From Emergomyces orientalis (lineage: Eukaryota; Ascomycota; Eurotiomycetes; Onygenales; Ajellomycetaceae): a DNA stretch of 25,735 nucleotides. Shown here in pieces: positions 8,849-17,149 of this stretch. Location of the stretch: NCBI GenBank assembly GCA_002110485.1, contig MOWL01000056.1, forward strand, positions 1 to 25,735, read 5' to 3'. The position numbers and the translations under genes are program-made. The notes below the pieces were generated by a model. That model saw nothing but the letters and a program-made list of their open reading frames with translations, was not told the DNA's origin and did no database searches. Position 1 is the stretch's first letter. The number at the start of each line of letters is the position of its first letter.

Positions 8849-9168
8849 CCGCAGCCATCAGCCAATCATGTTTTCCCGGCCCCGGGCCGTCAAAAGATTG
8901 ACCAATCACGATCGCGCTGTTGCCAATTTGCCGCATCTTGCCACTGTCGCTGTGTTGATCACATTCTGCTTACTTGTTTCCCTGTTTTCTCTTGTTCTTG
9001 CTTGTCTTTCTTTTCTCTGCTGTTCACTTTTTCTTTCTCTTTTCTATATTCTTTTATTGATTGTCTTTCATTTTCTTGATTCTTGATTGATTCTTTCCTG
9101 CAATTCCTTGTTTTCATTCATTCGGATCGCATTCTTACTTGCCGGGTCGGCAAGCTATAGGGGGGAGA
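8849..9168 (+). other. gypsy1 3' untranslated region with polypurine tract
   Basis: No gene. It contains CCAAT/palindrome copy B (8860-8908), a long TC-rich tract (about 8945-9120), a 7-bp hairpin CTTGCCG-GGT-CGGCAAG (9138-9154), and AGGGGGGAGA (9159-9168), the probable polypurine primer for plus-strand DNA synthesis because it directly precedes a TGTG LTR-like start. Confidence 0.55.
8860..8908 (+). repeat. CCAAT-flanked GC palindrome, copy B
   Basis: The same module as at 2264-2316: TCAGCCAATCA, TTTT, a GGCCCCGGGCCG core, CAAAAGATT, then ACCAATCA. The palindrome arms are less perfect here (CCCGG against GTC). It starts 12 bases after the ORF3 stop. Recurrence of both core and flanks argues against chance. 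Confidence 0.6.
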
Positions 9169-9518
9169 TGTGTGGTGGGGAATCTCGGCGTGGTATTACT
9201 TTTCGCCGAGACCGCCTCATATATTTGTTTGGCATGGCTGCCTCATATTCCCATTATCCTTTGACACACGTGTGGATTCGGCGAAGATTGATTGTACGCA
9301 GAGCAGTGAGATTGCTCCTTTTTGATTGTGTGATTTGATATGTGATTGATTGCTTGTTCTTCTTCTATATTTGAATCTCCTACGTGTTCTTTTGTATTGC
9401 TATTTGGATAGCTCGTTGAATAGAATATTGTATACACGGCGAACTTACCAACCTCCTTACGATCCCGCTGCTCCTGCCCACGTGCCGCCAAAAGCGCACA
9501 ACCCCTTATTCCACTTCA
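9169..9518 (+). repeat. Probable 3' LTR of gypsy1
   Basis: Begins TGTGTGG right after the purine tract and ends ...CCACTTCA, giving TG...CA ends and about 350 bp. An 8-bp inverted repeat (TCTCGGCG 9183-9190 with CGCCGAGA 9204-9211) lies near its start. The right edge is set by where homology to the 21397 region begins. The partner 5' LTR is outside the window, so the boundaries are inferred. Expected target duplication: ATACA (9519-9523). Confidence 0.5.
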
Positions 9519-9786
9519 ATACAAATGAACATTTTCTAAGTGTAACAGGCCTATGCTGAAGAGCTCGGCACTAATATAGGTCTTATATAACAAAAAGTAG
9601 AAAATGTTAAGAAAAAGAAAAGAAAAGAAAAAGCATTTGAGTGTGAACACATGAGATTCTTTTATGAGCCTGGCAGGGTGGATAATCATATTTCCGATTG
9701 GTGTGGCCGCTAGGTCGGCAAAAACCATGGAGCTTCCATTGGCATGCGAGCGGAATGGTCTACTAACATGGGCGTAGCCCATCACA
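9519..9786 (-). repeat. LTR-like repeat, left inverted copy (gypsy2-family LTR)
   Basis: Reverse complement of 11309-11516 continued by 21461-21397. Read on the minus strand it starts TGTGATGGGC and runs to ...GTTCATTTGTAT. Over 9579-9786 it differs from the right copy by seven transitions in 208 bp and no indel. The right copy sits where the 5' LTR of the decayed gypsy2 should be, so I read both as LTRs of that family; terminal inverted repeats of an unknown element are the alternative. The inner end carries a small palindrome ATGGGC-TAC-GCCCAT. Confidence 0.6.
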
Positions 9787-10679
9787 CATGTGATATCAGT
9801 GAAAACTGTACTGCATTCAGTAAAAATGCAGCAGAAATGAAGTGTGCAGTGAGTGAGAGAAGCAAAACAGTACAGAGAAAAAAAGAGTCAGTTAAATCAT
9901 CTAACTGATTGATTCTTCAAAAGATGAGTATGAAAGAAATCAGTAATTAGATGATATAACATTTAAAAAGCACACACTACATCATGAGAAGAACTGTTTG
10001 ACAGACCCTCAGACATCAAGCAGCTAAAGTGGCATGAGAATCTGAGCAAGGCTTGAAGCTCACTAATAGTTCAACTACACACAGACAAGACAGGCCTGGC
10101 AGCATTTTTACATAGAAGAAAAGTGCCAGATTTTCCCACACCAGAATGCCCATGTGGATATGAGCATGAAACTGTGCTTTATGTGATGATGCACTGCACA
10201 CAGTTCAGCACAAAGTGAGCGGAGTTGGAACATGAAGGAAAAGTGAATAAGAGATGACTGTTGAATACAGCAGAGAGACTGTACAGATTGATCACATAAT
10301 AATTGAAACAGGGTATTCTTGGGCAGTTCACTCTGGCCAAAGCTCTGAGTGAGAGGCAGGGCAGGTGAAGACATGAAAAGTGACAGACACTTTCAGTGAG
10401 AGATTTTCTATATTGAATATTCATTACTGAGAGTAGTTGTGAGTAATCTTGTCTTTTTTTTTAATGTGAGATATCTCTTTCTTTAAAAGCAGCTGTGACT
10501 GCTCTACAGTATTTTGAAAATGTTAAAGAGAGAAATAAATCTGAAGATCAGAAGATTTTTAGTTCAGTGACAGATCATGTCTGTTACAGAGTTTTTCTTA
10601 CTTTGTATATTAAGCAGAGCCCCACATATCCTTGTGATTAAGTGGTGTAGAAATAATAATAATAATAATAATAATAAAC
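9787..10679 (+). pseudogene. Tad-like LINE remnant: C-terminal RNase H region and 3' tail
   Basis: A decayed 3' part of a non-LTR retrotransposon. In the frame of 10147 one reads LHTDKTGLAAFLHRR, then a cysteine/histidine cluster CPCGYEHETVLYVMMHC (10147-10197), then LLNTAERLYRLIT and KQGILGQFTLAKALSERQG, the pattern at the C-terminus of Tad/I-type LINE pol proteins. Several TGA and TAA stops interrupt it, at positions expected to be Arg or Trp. A non-coding AT-rich stretch follows from about 10390 and ends in an AAT microsatellite, the usual simple-repeat tail of such elements. Bases 9787-10020 show nothing further I can name. Confidence 0.65.
10652..10677 (+). repeat. (AAT)n microsatellite, probable LINE tail
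   Basis: Uninterrupted AAT/ATA triplets. The position just after the LINE 3' non-coding sequence suggests the simple-repeat tail left by target-primed reverse transcription. Confidence 0.7.
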
Positions 10680-10864
10680 AGCAGAATAACCCTGAACGAA
10701 TAAGAGCAAAATCGTCTTAATAGATAAATGAGTTGCTAGTGTGAATATAAAAGTGAATCAGTCTACAGAGAGTGTAAGTATAACATGCTAAATATCAAGC
10801 AAGAAGTAGTGATTGATGATGATAATGATGATGTAAGTTGAATACTAAGAATAAAAAAAACTCC
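10680..10864. other. AT-rich spacer between two LINE fragments
   Basis: No gene or repeat identified. A/T-rich, with a short GAT-rich stretch (10813-10832) and A8 just before the next LINE fragment. Confidence 0.4.
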
Positions 10865-11308
10865 TAGCTATGTTGATGATATAGGTCTGATTTTCAGCTC
10901 AAGAACAATAAAAGAAAATTGTGAAAATATTGAAAAAGCTGCACAAGAGATATTTAATAGAGGAGATTTAAACCTAATTCAATTTGATATGGAAAAAACT
11001 GAATTAATTCACTTTTTTCCAAAAAGATATGAAAAGGAAATAAGTTTAAATCTATTAAATCAAGAAATAAAGTCTAAATCAGTTGTAAGATGACTAGAAA
11101 TCTGGCTGGATTCAAAACTCAATTTTAAATCTCATATTCAAAAAAGAATGGCTCAAGCTGAAAGAGTTTTAAATAGTATAATACAACTTTCTAATACTGA
11201 AAGGGGTTTATCATTTCAAGCTATGAGACAGCTATACATTGCATGTATAGCATTTATTTCTGATTATGGTGTTCAGATATGGTGGAAGAACCAGAAACAC
11301 TTCATAGA
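10865..11308 (+). pseudogene. Tad-like LINE reverse transcriptase fragment
   Basis: Opens on the catalytic YVDD motif (SYVDDIGLIFSS, from about 10868) and continues through IEKAAQEIFNRGDLNLIQFD, the LDSKLNFKSHIQKRM region and QLYIACIAFISDYGVQIWW, which follow YxDD in LINE reverse transcriptases. There is one in-frame TGA in 'VVR-stop-LEIW' (TGACTA), where the family has Trp. Both ends are truncated: the N-terminal RT half is absent, and at 11309 the sequence runs straight into an LTR-like repeat. A 129-codon frame that reads through the junction (11148-11537) is not a gene. Confidence 0.75.
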
Positions 11309-11516
11309 TGTGATGGGCTACGCCCATGTTAGTAGACCATTCCGCTCGCATGCCAATGGAAGCTCCATGGTTTTTGCCGACCTAGCGGCCACGCCAATCA
11401 GAAATATGATTATCCATCCTGTCAGGCTCATAAAAGAATCTCATGTGTTCACACTCAAATGCTTTTTCTTTTCTTTTCTTTTCCTTAACGTTTTCTACTT
11501 TTTATTATATAAGACC
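11309..11516 (+). repeat. gypsy2 5' LTR, inner part (interrupted by copia1)
   Basis: Starts TGTGATGGGC, matches the left inverted copy to its end, includes a TTTTC microsatellite (11463-11482), and stops at ...TATAAGACC where copia1 begins. Its continuation (AGACCTATATTAGTGCCGAG) is found, reverse-complemented, at 21461-21396 beside copia2. Confidence 0.65.
11512..11516 (+). repeat. Target-site duplication AGACC (left half)
   Basis: Five bases before copia1. The matching copy is not at 17150 (AGTGC) but at 21457-21461 (GGTCT on the plus strand), next to copia2. Confidence 0.65.
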
Positions 11517-11848
11517 TGTCAAACACCTGATTATTAATCAAGCGCCAAACGGATGCATCGAACCATTCAAATCTCCACCAAATACGCCACTCCATCTACT
11601 ATCGTTATTTTTCTCCTAGTTTCCACCTAATTTGGATATTTCATTTGGTATATGACAGACTATTGATTATTGTATGTAACATGCCCCTATATGGGCATAT
11701 TTTGTAATATAGCTAGCGAGAGATTCATGGTTATAAAAAGCCGTGGAAAACCTGTAGATATGGGGAAGAAGAGAGCCCAAAAAATTCAATTTTTAACTTC
11801 ACTTTTTCATTCGTACGCGAACATTCTACCATTTAAAAATCTCTCATA
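11517..11848 (+). repeat. copia1 5' LTR
   Basis: TGTCAAACACC ... ATCTCTCATA. The terminal TA is included because all three LTR 3' ends in the window carry it, the primer site abuts it, and it leaves a 5-bp target duplication. It contains a TATA-like box TTATAAAAAG (11731-11740), the likely promoter core, and an inverted repeat GCCC-CTATAT-GGGC. Confidence 0.9.
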
Positions 11849-11882
11849 GTTATGAGCCCGGGTGCAACTACTGCGCCAACCC
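11849..11882 (+). promoter_or_regulatory. Primer binding site complementary to the 5' half of tRNA-iMet
   Basis: Starts GTTATGAGCCC immediately after the LTR. Its reverse complement contains GGGCTCATAAC, the anticodon stem-loop (CAT) of initiator tRNA-Met with the three G-C pairs typical of initiators, and further upstream TGGCGCAGT, a tRNA-Met D-arm sequence. Complementarity thus appears to cover about 34 nt from the D-arm to the anticodon. Known precedent: Drosophila copia primes from a cleaved tRNA-iMet half. Confidence 0.8.
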
Positions 11883-12058
11883 AATTCAAATACAATTAGG
11901 AATACATTCCTATTTTTATATGAGATTTTCTGAATACATTCGAATCAACTTCGCCGAAGAAAAATCTGCGGTTAAAACTCTCAAACAGACTATCACTACT
12001 CTACAGACCAATCTTACTATGCTTCTATATAAATGCCTACTACACGCTCATCGAACAC

Positions 12059-12532
12059 ATGATGACTACTATGGCCAATAAGGAGATCATCCTCGCATCC
12101 GAGAAGGATTGGAACCTATGGTATGATGGAGTTCAAGCCAAAGCATATGCTCTTGGTTTTAATGAATATATTGATCTTGACACTGAAGAGATTCCTCCCC
12201 CTTCAAAGCCTCCTCGCTATGAGGTGCCAGAAGGATATGACACACCTGAGATGGCACATGCCAGTCAATCACATCTGTTTCTACATAAAGAACATGTTGC
12301 TGAGTATAATGTCTATCTCAAAAGTGCAAGGGAATTGTACACCCATATAATGAGCAGTATAGACCCGAATATCCGACTCTTCTTGTCCAAAGAAGTAAAT
12401 CCACGGAAAATCTTGAAGGAATTGAAAGATTACATTGCTCCTACTACTCGCCAGCGAGAAGTAGAGCTTACGAACCGATTTTTGAAGCTATCAAAGCCTT
12501 CAGAAGTACGAAAAAGAACACCATCTGATTGA
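12059..12532 (+). CDS. gag: Gag N-terminal segment (copia1), ending at in-frame TGA
   Basis: First part of the copia Gag-Pol frame. The segment contains EIILASEKDWNLWYDGVQAKA, resembling the copia-type Gag start (xxW..W....A), and IMSSIDPNIRLFLSKE...LKDYIAP, helical capsid-like sequence. The TGA at 12530-12532 falls inside the Gag domain (PSD-stop-LLEWENCLNLV), where Trp is the likely ancestral residue, and the same frame continues open beyond it. Its context is TGA CTA, the hexamer known to favour stop-codon readthrough in fungi and animals. The start at 12059 is the first ATG of this frame near the leader; 12071 (MANKE) is an alternative, and MPTTRSSNT just upstream is open in a different frame. 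Confidence 0.75.
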   Translation: MMTTMANKEIILASEKDWNLWYDGVQAKAYALGFNEYIDLDTEEIPPPSKPPRYEVPEGYDTPEMAHASQSHLFLHKEHVAEYNVYLKSARELYTHIMSSIDPNIRLFLSKEVNPRKILKELKDYIAPTTRQREVELTNRFLKLSKPSEVRKRTPSD

Positions 12533-13801
12533 CTACTGGAATGGGAGAACTGCCTCAATCTAGTCCTTCAATATAAGGTTGATGGGTTCACTAGTGAACG
12601 TGGCAACCTATATAGATTCTTAAACGCTGCGCAGGCGGTTCACCCAGAATTCACCGATTTCCGCCGCCAGGAGCTGGAGAATACTCTAATCACCGGCAAG
12701 AATCCATTCTCAATCCGCGAAATGATCAATCTCTTTAGATCTCACTGCAGAACGCGAGTAGTAGAAGATAGATCAAAGTCAACTAAGCAGAATGCTATAT
12801 TCGCGGCATATCAAGATCGTACGACTAATGCTGCCTCTGAGAATGCCTCTGAGAATTCTGCTGAAAAAGCCACTACACCTGCCAAACCCTCAGATCAACC
12901 ATTGATAAGCCGTCCCTGCATATGCGGAATACGTCACCGATTCACTGAATGTTGGTATTTGAACCCTGATAAACACCCAGCTGGGTGGACACCGAACCCT
13001 GAGACCGCGGCAAAGGTGAAGCGATTGTTAAAAAACCCTCATACAAAAAGAGTAGTGAAGAATGTGCTTGCTAAAGCAAGCAGAGATCAACCCTCTGCTG
13101 TAGCAGCAGCATTTGAAACCTCAGAGAATGATTCAGAATCAGAGAAGCATACTGCTCTTGCAACAACTGCTTTTACAATGGAACATGGTGGAAGCTATCA
13201 GTATCCACTACAAAATAGCTTCATATACGATACTGGGGCTAATAAACATGTGTGCAACAATTTGAGCCGTTTTGAGAACTTCGAAGAGGTCAAGAAATCA
13301 TTTCTATATACAGGCAACACAAAGGTGGCTATACAGGGCACAGGCAATGTATGGATCAATGTCAATTCATCTAAGGGGGTAAAACGCATACTTCTACTTA
13401 ATGTGGCATACATCCCTAACTTTCATACAAATATCGCTGCCTCCCCTTTCTTCAAAAAGAAAGGTCTAGGGATTGATGAACTCAATCTTACTATAGTCAA
13501 CAGTGAATGGGTTGCTAAATTCAATTTAACCTATGTCCATGAGAAATACGTCCTCGAGTATAACCCTATTATCAAGAATAGTCTGAATATCAAAGACACA
13601 GCATTCGCAGTACGATCTGCACTACCCAGGCCACCGATCCCAGCCACTACTAACCTATGGCATACACGCCTGGCACACGCTGGCCCGGAAGTTCTTGAAC
13701 ACCTCCCGATAGAGATCACTGGAACCAAGCTCACTAACAGGCCGAAAATGGCAGACTGTGAAGCCTGCGGGCTCGGCAAGATGCATAGCATTGTGTCCTG
13801 A
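12533..13801 (+). CDS. Gag C-terminal part, protease and integrase zinc region (copia1)
   Basis: Same frame as 12059-12532, open from TGA 12530 to TGA 13799; the first internal ATG is at 12722. In residues counted from 12059: CxC..H..C cluster (CICGIRHRFTECW) near 285, possibly standing in for the zinc knuckle; aspartic protease Asp-Thr-Gly at 391-393 (FIYDTGANKHVCN, from 13220); GAG-pre-integrase H2C2 site with H535, H540, C567, C570 (LWHTRLAHAG ... DCEACGLGK). The segment ends at HSIVS-stop-RPMSRG, in the short linker before the integrase core. Copia2 has the identical TGA. Confidence 0.82.
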   Translation, partial: LLEWENCLNLVLQYKVDGFTSERGNLYRFLNAAQAVHPEFTDFRRQELENTLITGKNPFSIREMINLFRSHCRTRVVEDRSKSTKQNAIFAAYQDRTTNAASENASENSAEKATTPAKPSDQPLISRPCICGIRHRFTECWYLNPDKHPAGWTPNPETAAKVKRLLKNPHTKRVVKNVLAKASRDQPSAVAAAFETSENDSESEKHTALATTAFTMEHGGSYQYPLQNSFIYDTGANKHVCNNLSRFENFEEVKKSFLYTGNTKVAIQGTGNVWINVNSSKGVKRILLLNVAYIPNFHTNIAASPFFKKKGLGIDELNLTIVNSEWVAKFNLTYVHEKYVLEYNPIIKNSLNIKDTAFAVRSALPRPPIPATTNLWHTRLAHAGPEVLEHLPIEITGTKLTNRPKMADCEACGLGKMHSIVS

Positions 13802-13807
13802 AGACCG

Positions 13808-16753
13808 ATGAGCCGCGGGAGCCGCCCATTCGAAATCCTACATTTTGATATAATTCACATTGAGAAATTCTACAATGGTCTCAAATATATTGCACATCTC
13901 TACGATCCGTACACCCACCTTCATAGAATTGGATGCATGAAAAAGAAATCTGAATCCTTTGAATTTATAAAGAATACTATTCTTATAATCAAGAAACAGA
14001 TGAGTATAGATGTTCTCAAACTTCACACAGATGGGGAAAAATCTCTATCCTCCATGTTTGAGCAATGGGTCTGTGATGAAGGAATCCTTGTAGAGCGTTC
14101 AGCACCCTATACACCAGAGCAGAACGGGCTCGCAGAACGCTCAGGGGGTATGATTATTAAAGCCACACGAACATTGCGAATAGCAGCTAGATTCCCACAT
14201 AACCTCTGGCCCGAGATTGCTGAGGCAGCGGCATACCTACTAAATCGAACGCCCACACGGGCATTAAACTGGAAGTCCCCGAACCGAGTCCTAGTTGAAT
14301 ATACGCAAGATGCTGATATCATTAAAAGTTCAGAACTCTCACATCTACGGGCATATGGGTGCAAGGCATATGTACTAAATAAAAAGATGCCAAAAATGTT
14401 GAAGCTTGCCGCGAGAGCTAAGATTGGATTCTTAATTGGCTACTCTTCAACTAACATTTTCCGAATCTGGCTCCCACAGTCAAATGAGATTGTTGAATCT
14501 CATGATGTTCTATTTGATGAAAATACCTTCTTTGACCCTCTAAATCTGCCGGATGAGGATGTACTAGAGTCTATTATACCCACTACTAATGGGATTCAGC
14601 TCAGGATAGCTAACGAAACGGATGAGGAAAAGGTTGGAGAAATCGAGGATTCACTATCCTATATGACACCAGCGGTTCAAAAACCCGCAGGGGTTTCAGA
14701 GCACGGGCCACCCACAGCAAAATCTGCCGATCCGCCCACGGAGGATTCAACGCCCGAAGAGCCTCTCACGCCGGAGCCAACACCTCCGCCGCCTAGTGTG
14801 CCTATAATTAGCCCGAATGGCCATGATATGCCAACACCTGGCAGCTTTCCCGAAGCCGAGATCTCGTCCGAGATCATGGAAACTCCAACTAGTGGATTCC
14901 CCGCGATTGATGATCCATCAAACCAATTAATGGAATCACTTGATAGCTCACTACAGAATCTTACCATTCAAAATGCTCCAAGACGCGAAATACACAGTCA
15001 AATCTCACCTTCTAACATAGTCAGTGATAAAAGAAAACGGAAGCCGAACAAGGACCGAGCCTTTGCATATGCCACAAGCGCAGAGTCATATACTGCTTTT
15101 TACACTGCGTTCGCGAACGGCATATCAACCGAACCCACATCATTGAAACCTCCAGACCTGCCTAAGATCCATAGGGATACGCTGCCCCCGCCACCACGTG
15201 GTTGGAACGCGGCTATGAAACACCCCTACGCCAGAGAATGGCGAATAGCCGCGGACCTTGAGTATAAAGCTCTTGAAGCATGTCAATGCTGGCAGGAGGT
15301 TGAAATCCCTTCTCAATCCAAAGTCCAAGCCCTACCCATGATATGGATATACACCTACAAATTTGATACAGATGGTTATCTAGTCAAATTCAAAGCAAGA
15401 TTAGTTGTCAGAGGTGATCTCTCATATAATGAAGTATCAGAGACCTATTCATCCACTTTAGCAATGAAAGTCTTCCGTGTTCTCATGGCAATCACTGCGG
15501 CATTTGATTTTGAAGCACATCAATTTGACGCCGTTAACGCCTTCTTAAACGCCCGAATCAAGCACACTGTTTATGTCATGCCAGCTCAAGGATATAGCTG
15601 CCCTGGCCGATATCTTCTTCTAAAGAGAGCTCTATACGGATTACCTGAGTCCCCTCTTTTATGGAATAACGAGCTCGGATCCCAGCTTCGAAAGCTAGGT
15701 TTACATTCAATTAGTGAGGAGCCATGTCTCTACACTAGTGAAAAGCTTACAGTGTTCTTCTATGTTGATGATATTGTGGTTCTGTATCATAGAGATCACC
15801 GTGCAGAGTTTGAACATTTCAAACAAAATCTCACATCCGCGTACAACCTACGAGATATGGGAAATTTGAACTGGTTCCTCGGGATTCGTATCCTTCGAGA
15901 CCGCCACGAACACAAGCTCTGGTTATGCCAGGACAGCTATATGGCTAAAATAGCCGTTAAATTTAACCTAGAACGTCTAACTCGCTATCAAATGCCATTG
16001 CCTAAGGAAGACCTACGCCCATACGATGGTGTGGCATCCCCACAAGAGATCCACGCCTACCAATGCCGAATGGGATCACTAATCTACCCTGCTGTCGGAA
16101 CGAGGCCGGATCTCGCATACGCCGCTAGCGCCCTAGCCGATTTTATGAAGAATCCGGGCCCTCAACACCGTGATCTAATTGACCGAGTAATTGCATTCGC
16201 TAATCAAACGCGCCATCTGGCGATTGAATACGCAGCTCCCGCGCCTAACTCGTCTACCCCAGATTTCATCATCCACGCGGATGCAGCATTCGCTGATGAC
16301 CCGACTACACGCCGGAGTACCCACGGCATGATATTCTCCTTATTTGGAGGAGTGATTGATTGGAAGTCATCCAAACAACGATCTGTGAGCACATCCTCTA
16401 CAGAATCTGAACTTCTTGCTCTATCCACTGCAGCAAAAGAGGCTATATGGTGGGATCGAGTCTTCAAACAGCTTGGTTTGAATACACAGTGCCAGCTCGT
16501 CATTCATAATGATAATCGGCAGACTATCCGTCTCCTAACCGCCGCAGCACCTCAATTAGCAACCAAGCTACGTCATGTTGACATCCATAACCACTGGCTC
16601 CGTGAGCAAGTAGCCGCCGGGCGACTAGCTATCCAATGGGTGGATACCAATTCGATGATTGCCGACGGAATGACCAAGCCTCTTGGAGGTCAAAAACACG
16701 CCGAATTCGTACAAATGCTTGGTTTAACTGATATTAGCGCTCAGATTCGCTAA
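13808..16753 (+). CDS. pol: Integrase core, reverse transcriptase and RNase H (copia1)
   Basis: In frame with the upstream segments. Counting from 12059: integrase D597 (LHFDIIHIE), D658 (LHTDGEKS) and E693 (QNGLAERSG), with 34 residues between the last two; a Pro/Ser/Thr-rich linker encoded at about 14670-15050; a copia-type RT beginning near 15200 (RGWNAAMKHPYAREW) with YVDD at 1235-1238 (bases 15761-15772); RNase H with Asp1408 (IIHADAAFADD) and TSSTESELLAL; stop TAA at 16751-16753. All catalytic residues are intact. The ATG at 13808 is only the first ATG after the TGA at 13799; in an active element this would be part of one polyprotein of about 1,564 residues. Confidence 0.92.
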   Translation: MSRGSRPFEILHFDIIHIEKFYNGLKYIAHLYDPYTHLHRIGCMKKKSESFEFIKNTILIIKKQMSIDVLKLHTDGEKSLSSMFEQWVCDEGILVERSAPYTPEQNGLAERSGGMIIKATRTLRIAARFPHNLWPEIAEAAAYLLNRTPTRALNWKSPNRVLVEYTQDADIIKSSELSHLRAYGCKAYVLNKKMPKMLKLAARAKIGFLIGYSSTNIFRIWLPQSNEIVESHDVLFDENTFFDPLNLPDEDVLESIIPTTNGIQLRIANETDEEKVGEIEDSLSYMTPAVQKPAGVSEHGPPTAKSADPPTEDSTPEEPLTPEPTPPPPSVPIISPNGHDMPTPGSFPEAEISSEIMETPTSGFPAIDDPSNQLMESLDSSLQNLTIQNAPRREIHSQISPSNIVSDKRKRKPNKDRAFAYATSAESYTAFYTAFANGISTEPTSLKPPDLPKIHRDTLPPPPRGWNAAMKHPYAREWRIAADLEYKALEACQCWQEVEIPSQSKVQALPMIWIYTYKFDTDGYLVKFKARLVVRGDLSYNEVSETYSSTLAMKVFRVLMAITAAFDFEAHQFDAVNAFLNARIKHTVYVMPAQGYSCPGRYLLLKRALYGLPESPLLWNNELGSQLRKLGLHSISEEPCLYTSEKLTVFFYVDDIVVLYHRDHRAEFEHFKQNLTSAYNLRDMGNLNWFLGIRILRDRHEHKLWLCQDSYMAKIAVKFNLERLTRYQMPLPKEDLRPYDGVASPQEIHAYQCRMGSLIYPAVGTRPDLAYAASALADFMKNPGPQHRDLIDRVIAFANQTRHLAIEYAAPAPNSSTPDFIIHADAAFADDPTTRRSTHGMIFSLFGGVIDWKSSKQRSVSTSSTESELLALSTAAKEAIWWDRVFKQLGLNTQCQLVIHNDNRQTIRLLTAAAPQLATKLRHVDIHNHWLREQVAAGRLAIQWVDTNSMIADGMTKPLGGQKHAEFVQMLGLTDISAQIR

Positions 16754-16808
16754 AAAATCACCATTCATTCATTTTTCCTTATACTACTGCTTATATGCGG
16801 CTCATTTG

Positions 16809-17149
16809 GTGAGGGGGTATGTCAAACACCTGATTATTAATCAAGCACCAAACGGATGCATCGAACCATTCAAATCTCCACCAAATACGCCACTTCATCT
16901 ACTATCATTATTTTTCTCCTAGTTTCCACCTAATTTGGATATTTCATTTGGTATATGACAGACTATTGATTATTGTATGTAACATGCCCCTATATGGGCA
17001 TATTTTGTAATATAGCTAGCGAGAGATTCATGGTTATAAAAAGCCATGGAAAACCTGTAGATATGAAGAGGGGGAGCCCAAAAAATTCAATTTTTAACTT
17101 CACTTTTTCATTCGTACGCGAACATTCTACCATTTAAAAATCTCTCATA
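16809..17149 (+). repeat. copia1 polypurine tract and 3' LTR
   Basis: GTGAGGGGGTA (16809-16819) primes plus-strand synthesis; the LTR runs 16820-17149, TGTCAAACACC to ATCTCTCATA. Against the 5' LTR it shows G-to-A at three former CG sites, one C-to-T, and a rearranged purine stretch (GAAGAGGGGGAG). It differs more from its own 5' LTR than the copia2 LTR does. Confidence 0.9.

Larger units (their letters stand above)
1..9518 (+). mobile_element. gypsy1: Ty3/gypsy LTR retrotransposon with a third ORF (5' end outside window)
   Basis: Seen: Gag with a CCHC zinc knuckle and aspartic protease, then Pol in the order RT, RNase H, integrase (the Ty3/gypsy order), an 876-codon third ORF, a purine tract at 9159-9168 and a probable 3' LTR at 9169-9518. 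The 5' LTR, primer site and Gag N-terminus lie left of the window. Pol and ORF3 are uninterrupted, so the copy is young; the only damage I see is a 1-nt frameshift near base 140 of gag. Inferred: it inserted next to an older LTR-like repeat, because that repeat resumes at 9519 with the same sequence (ATAC..AATG) found beside its partner near 21397. Confidence 0.85.
11517..17149 (+). mobile_element. copia1: Ty1/copia LTR retrotransposon, structurally complete
   Basis: Two LTRs of about 330 bp, a primer site abutting the 5' LTR, a single long frame 12059-16753 encoding Gag, protease, integrase, RT and RNase H (integrase before RT, the Ty1/copia order), and a purine tract before the 3' LTR. The frame is interrupted only by TGA at 12530 and 13799. 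The two LTRs differ at four substitutions plus a short rearranged purine stretch. The flanking pentamers do not match (AGACC / AGTGC), so this is probably a recombinant of two elements. Confidence 0.93.

Noticed and set aside
9087..9559. Small plus-strand ORFs in and after the gypsy1 3' LTR
   Set aside because: No conserved motif, low-complexity composition, and overlap with the LTR.
11148..11537. 129-codon plus-strand ORF
   Set aside because: It starts in the LINE RT fragment and runs through the LTR-like repeat into the copia LTR; a chance fusion of three elements.
11849..11882. A tRNA gene
   Set aside because: Only an antisense half-tRNA is present and no acceptor or T-arm follows; its place right after the LTR identifies a primer site.
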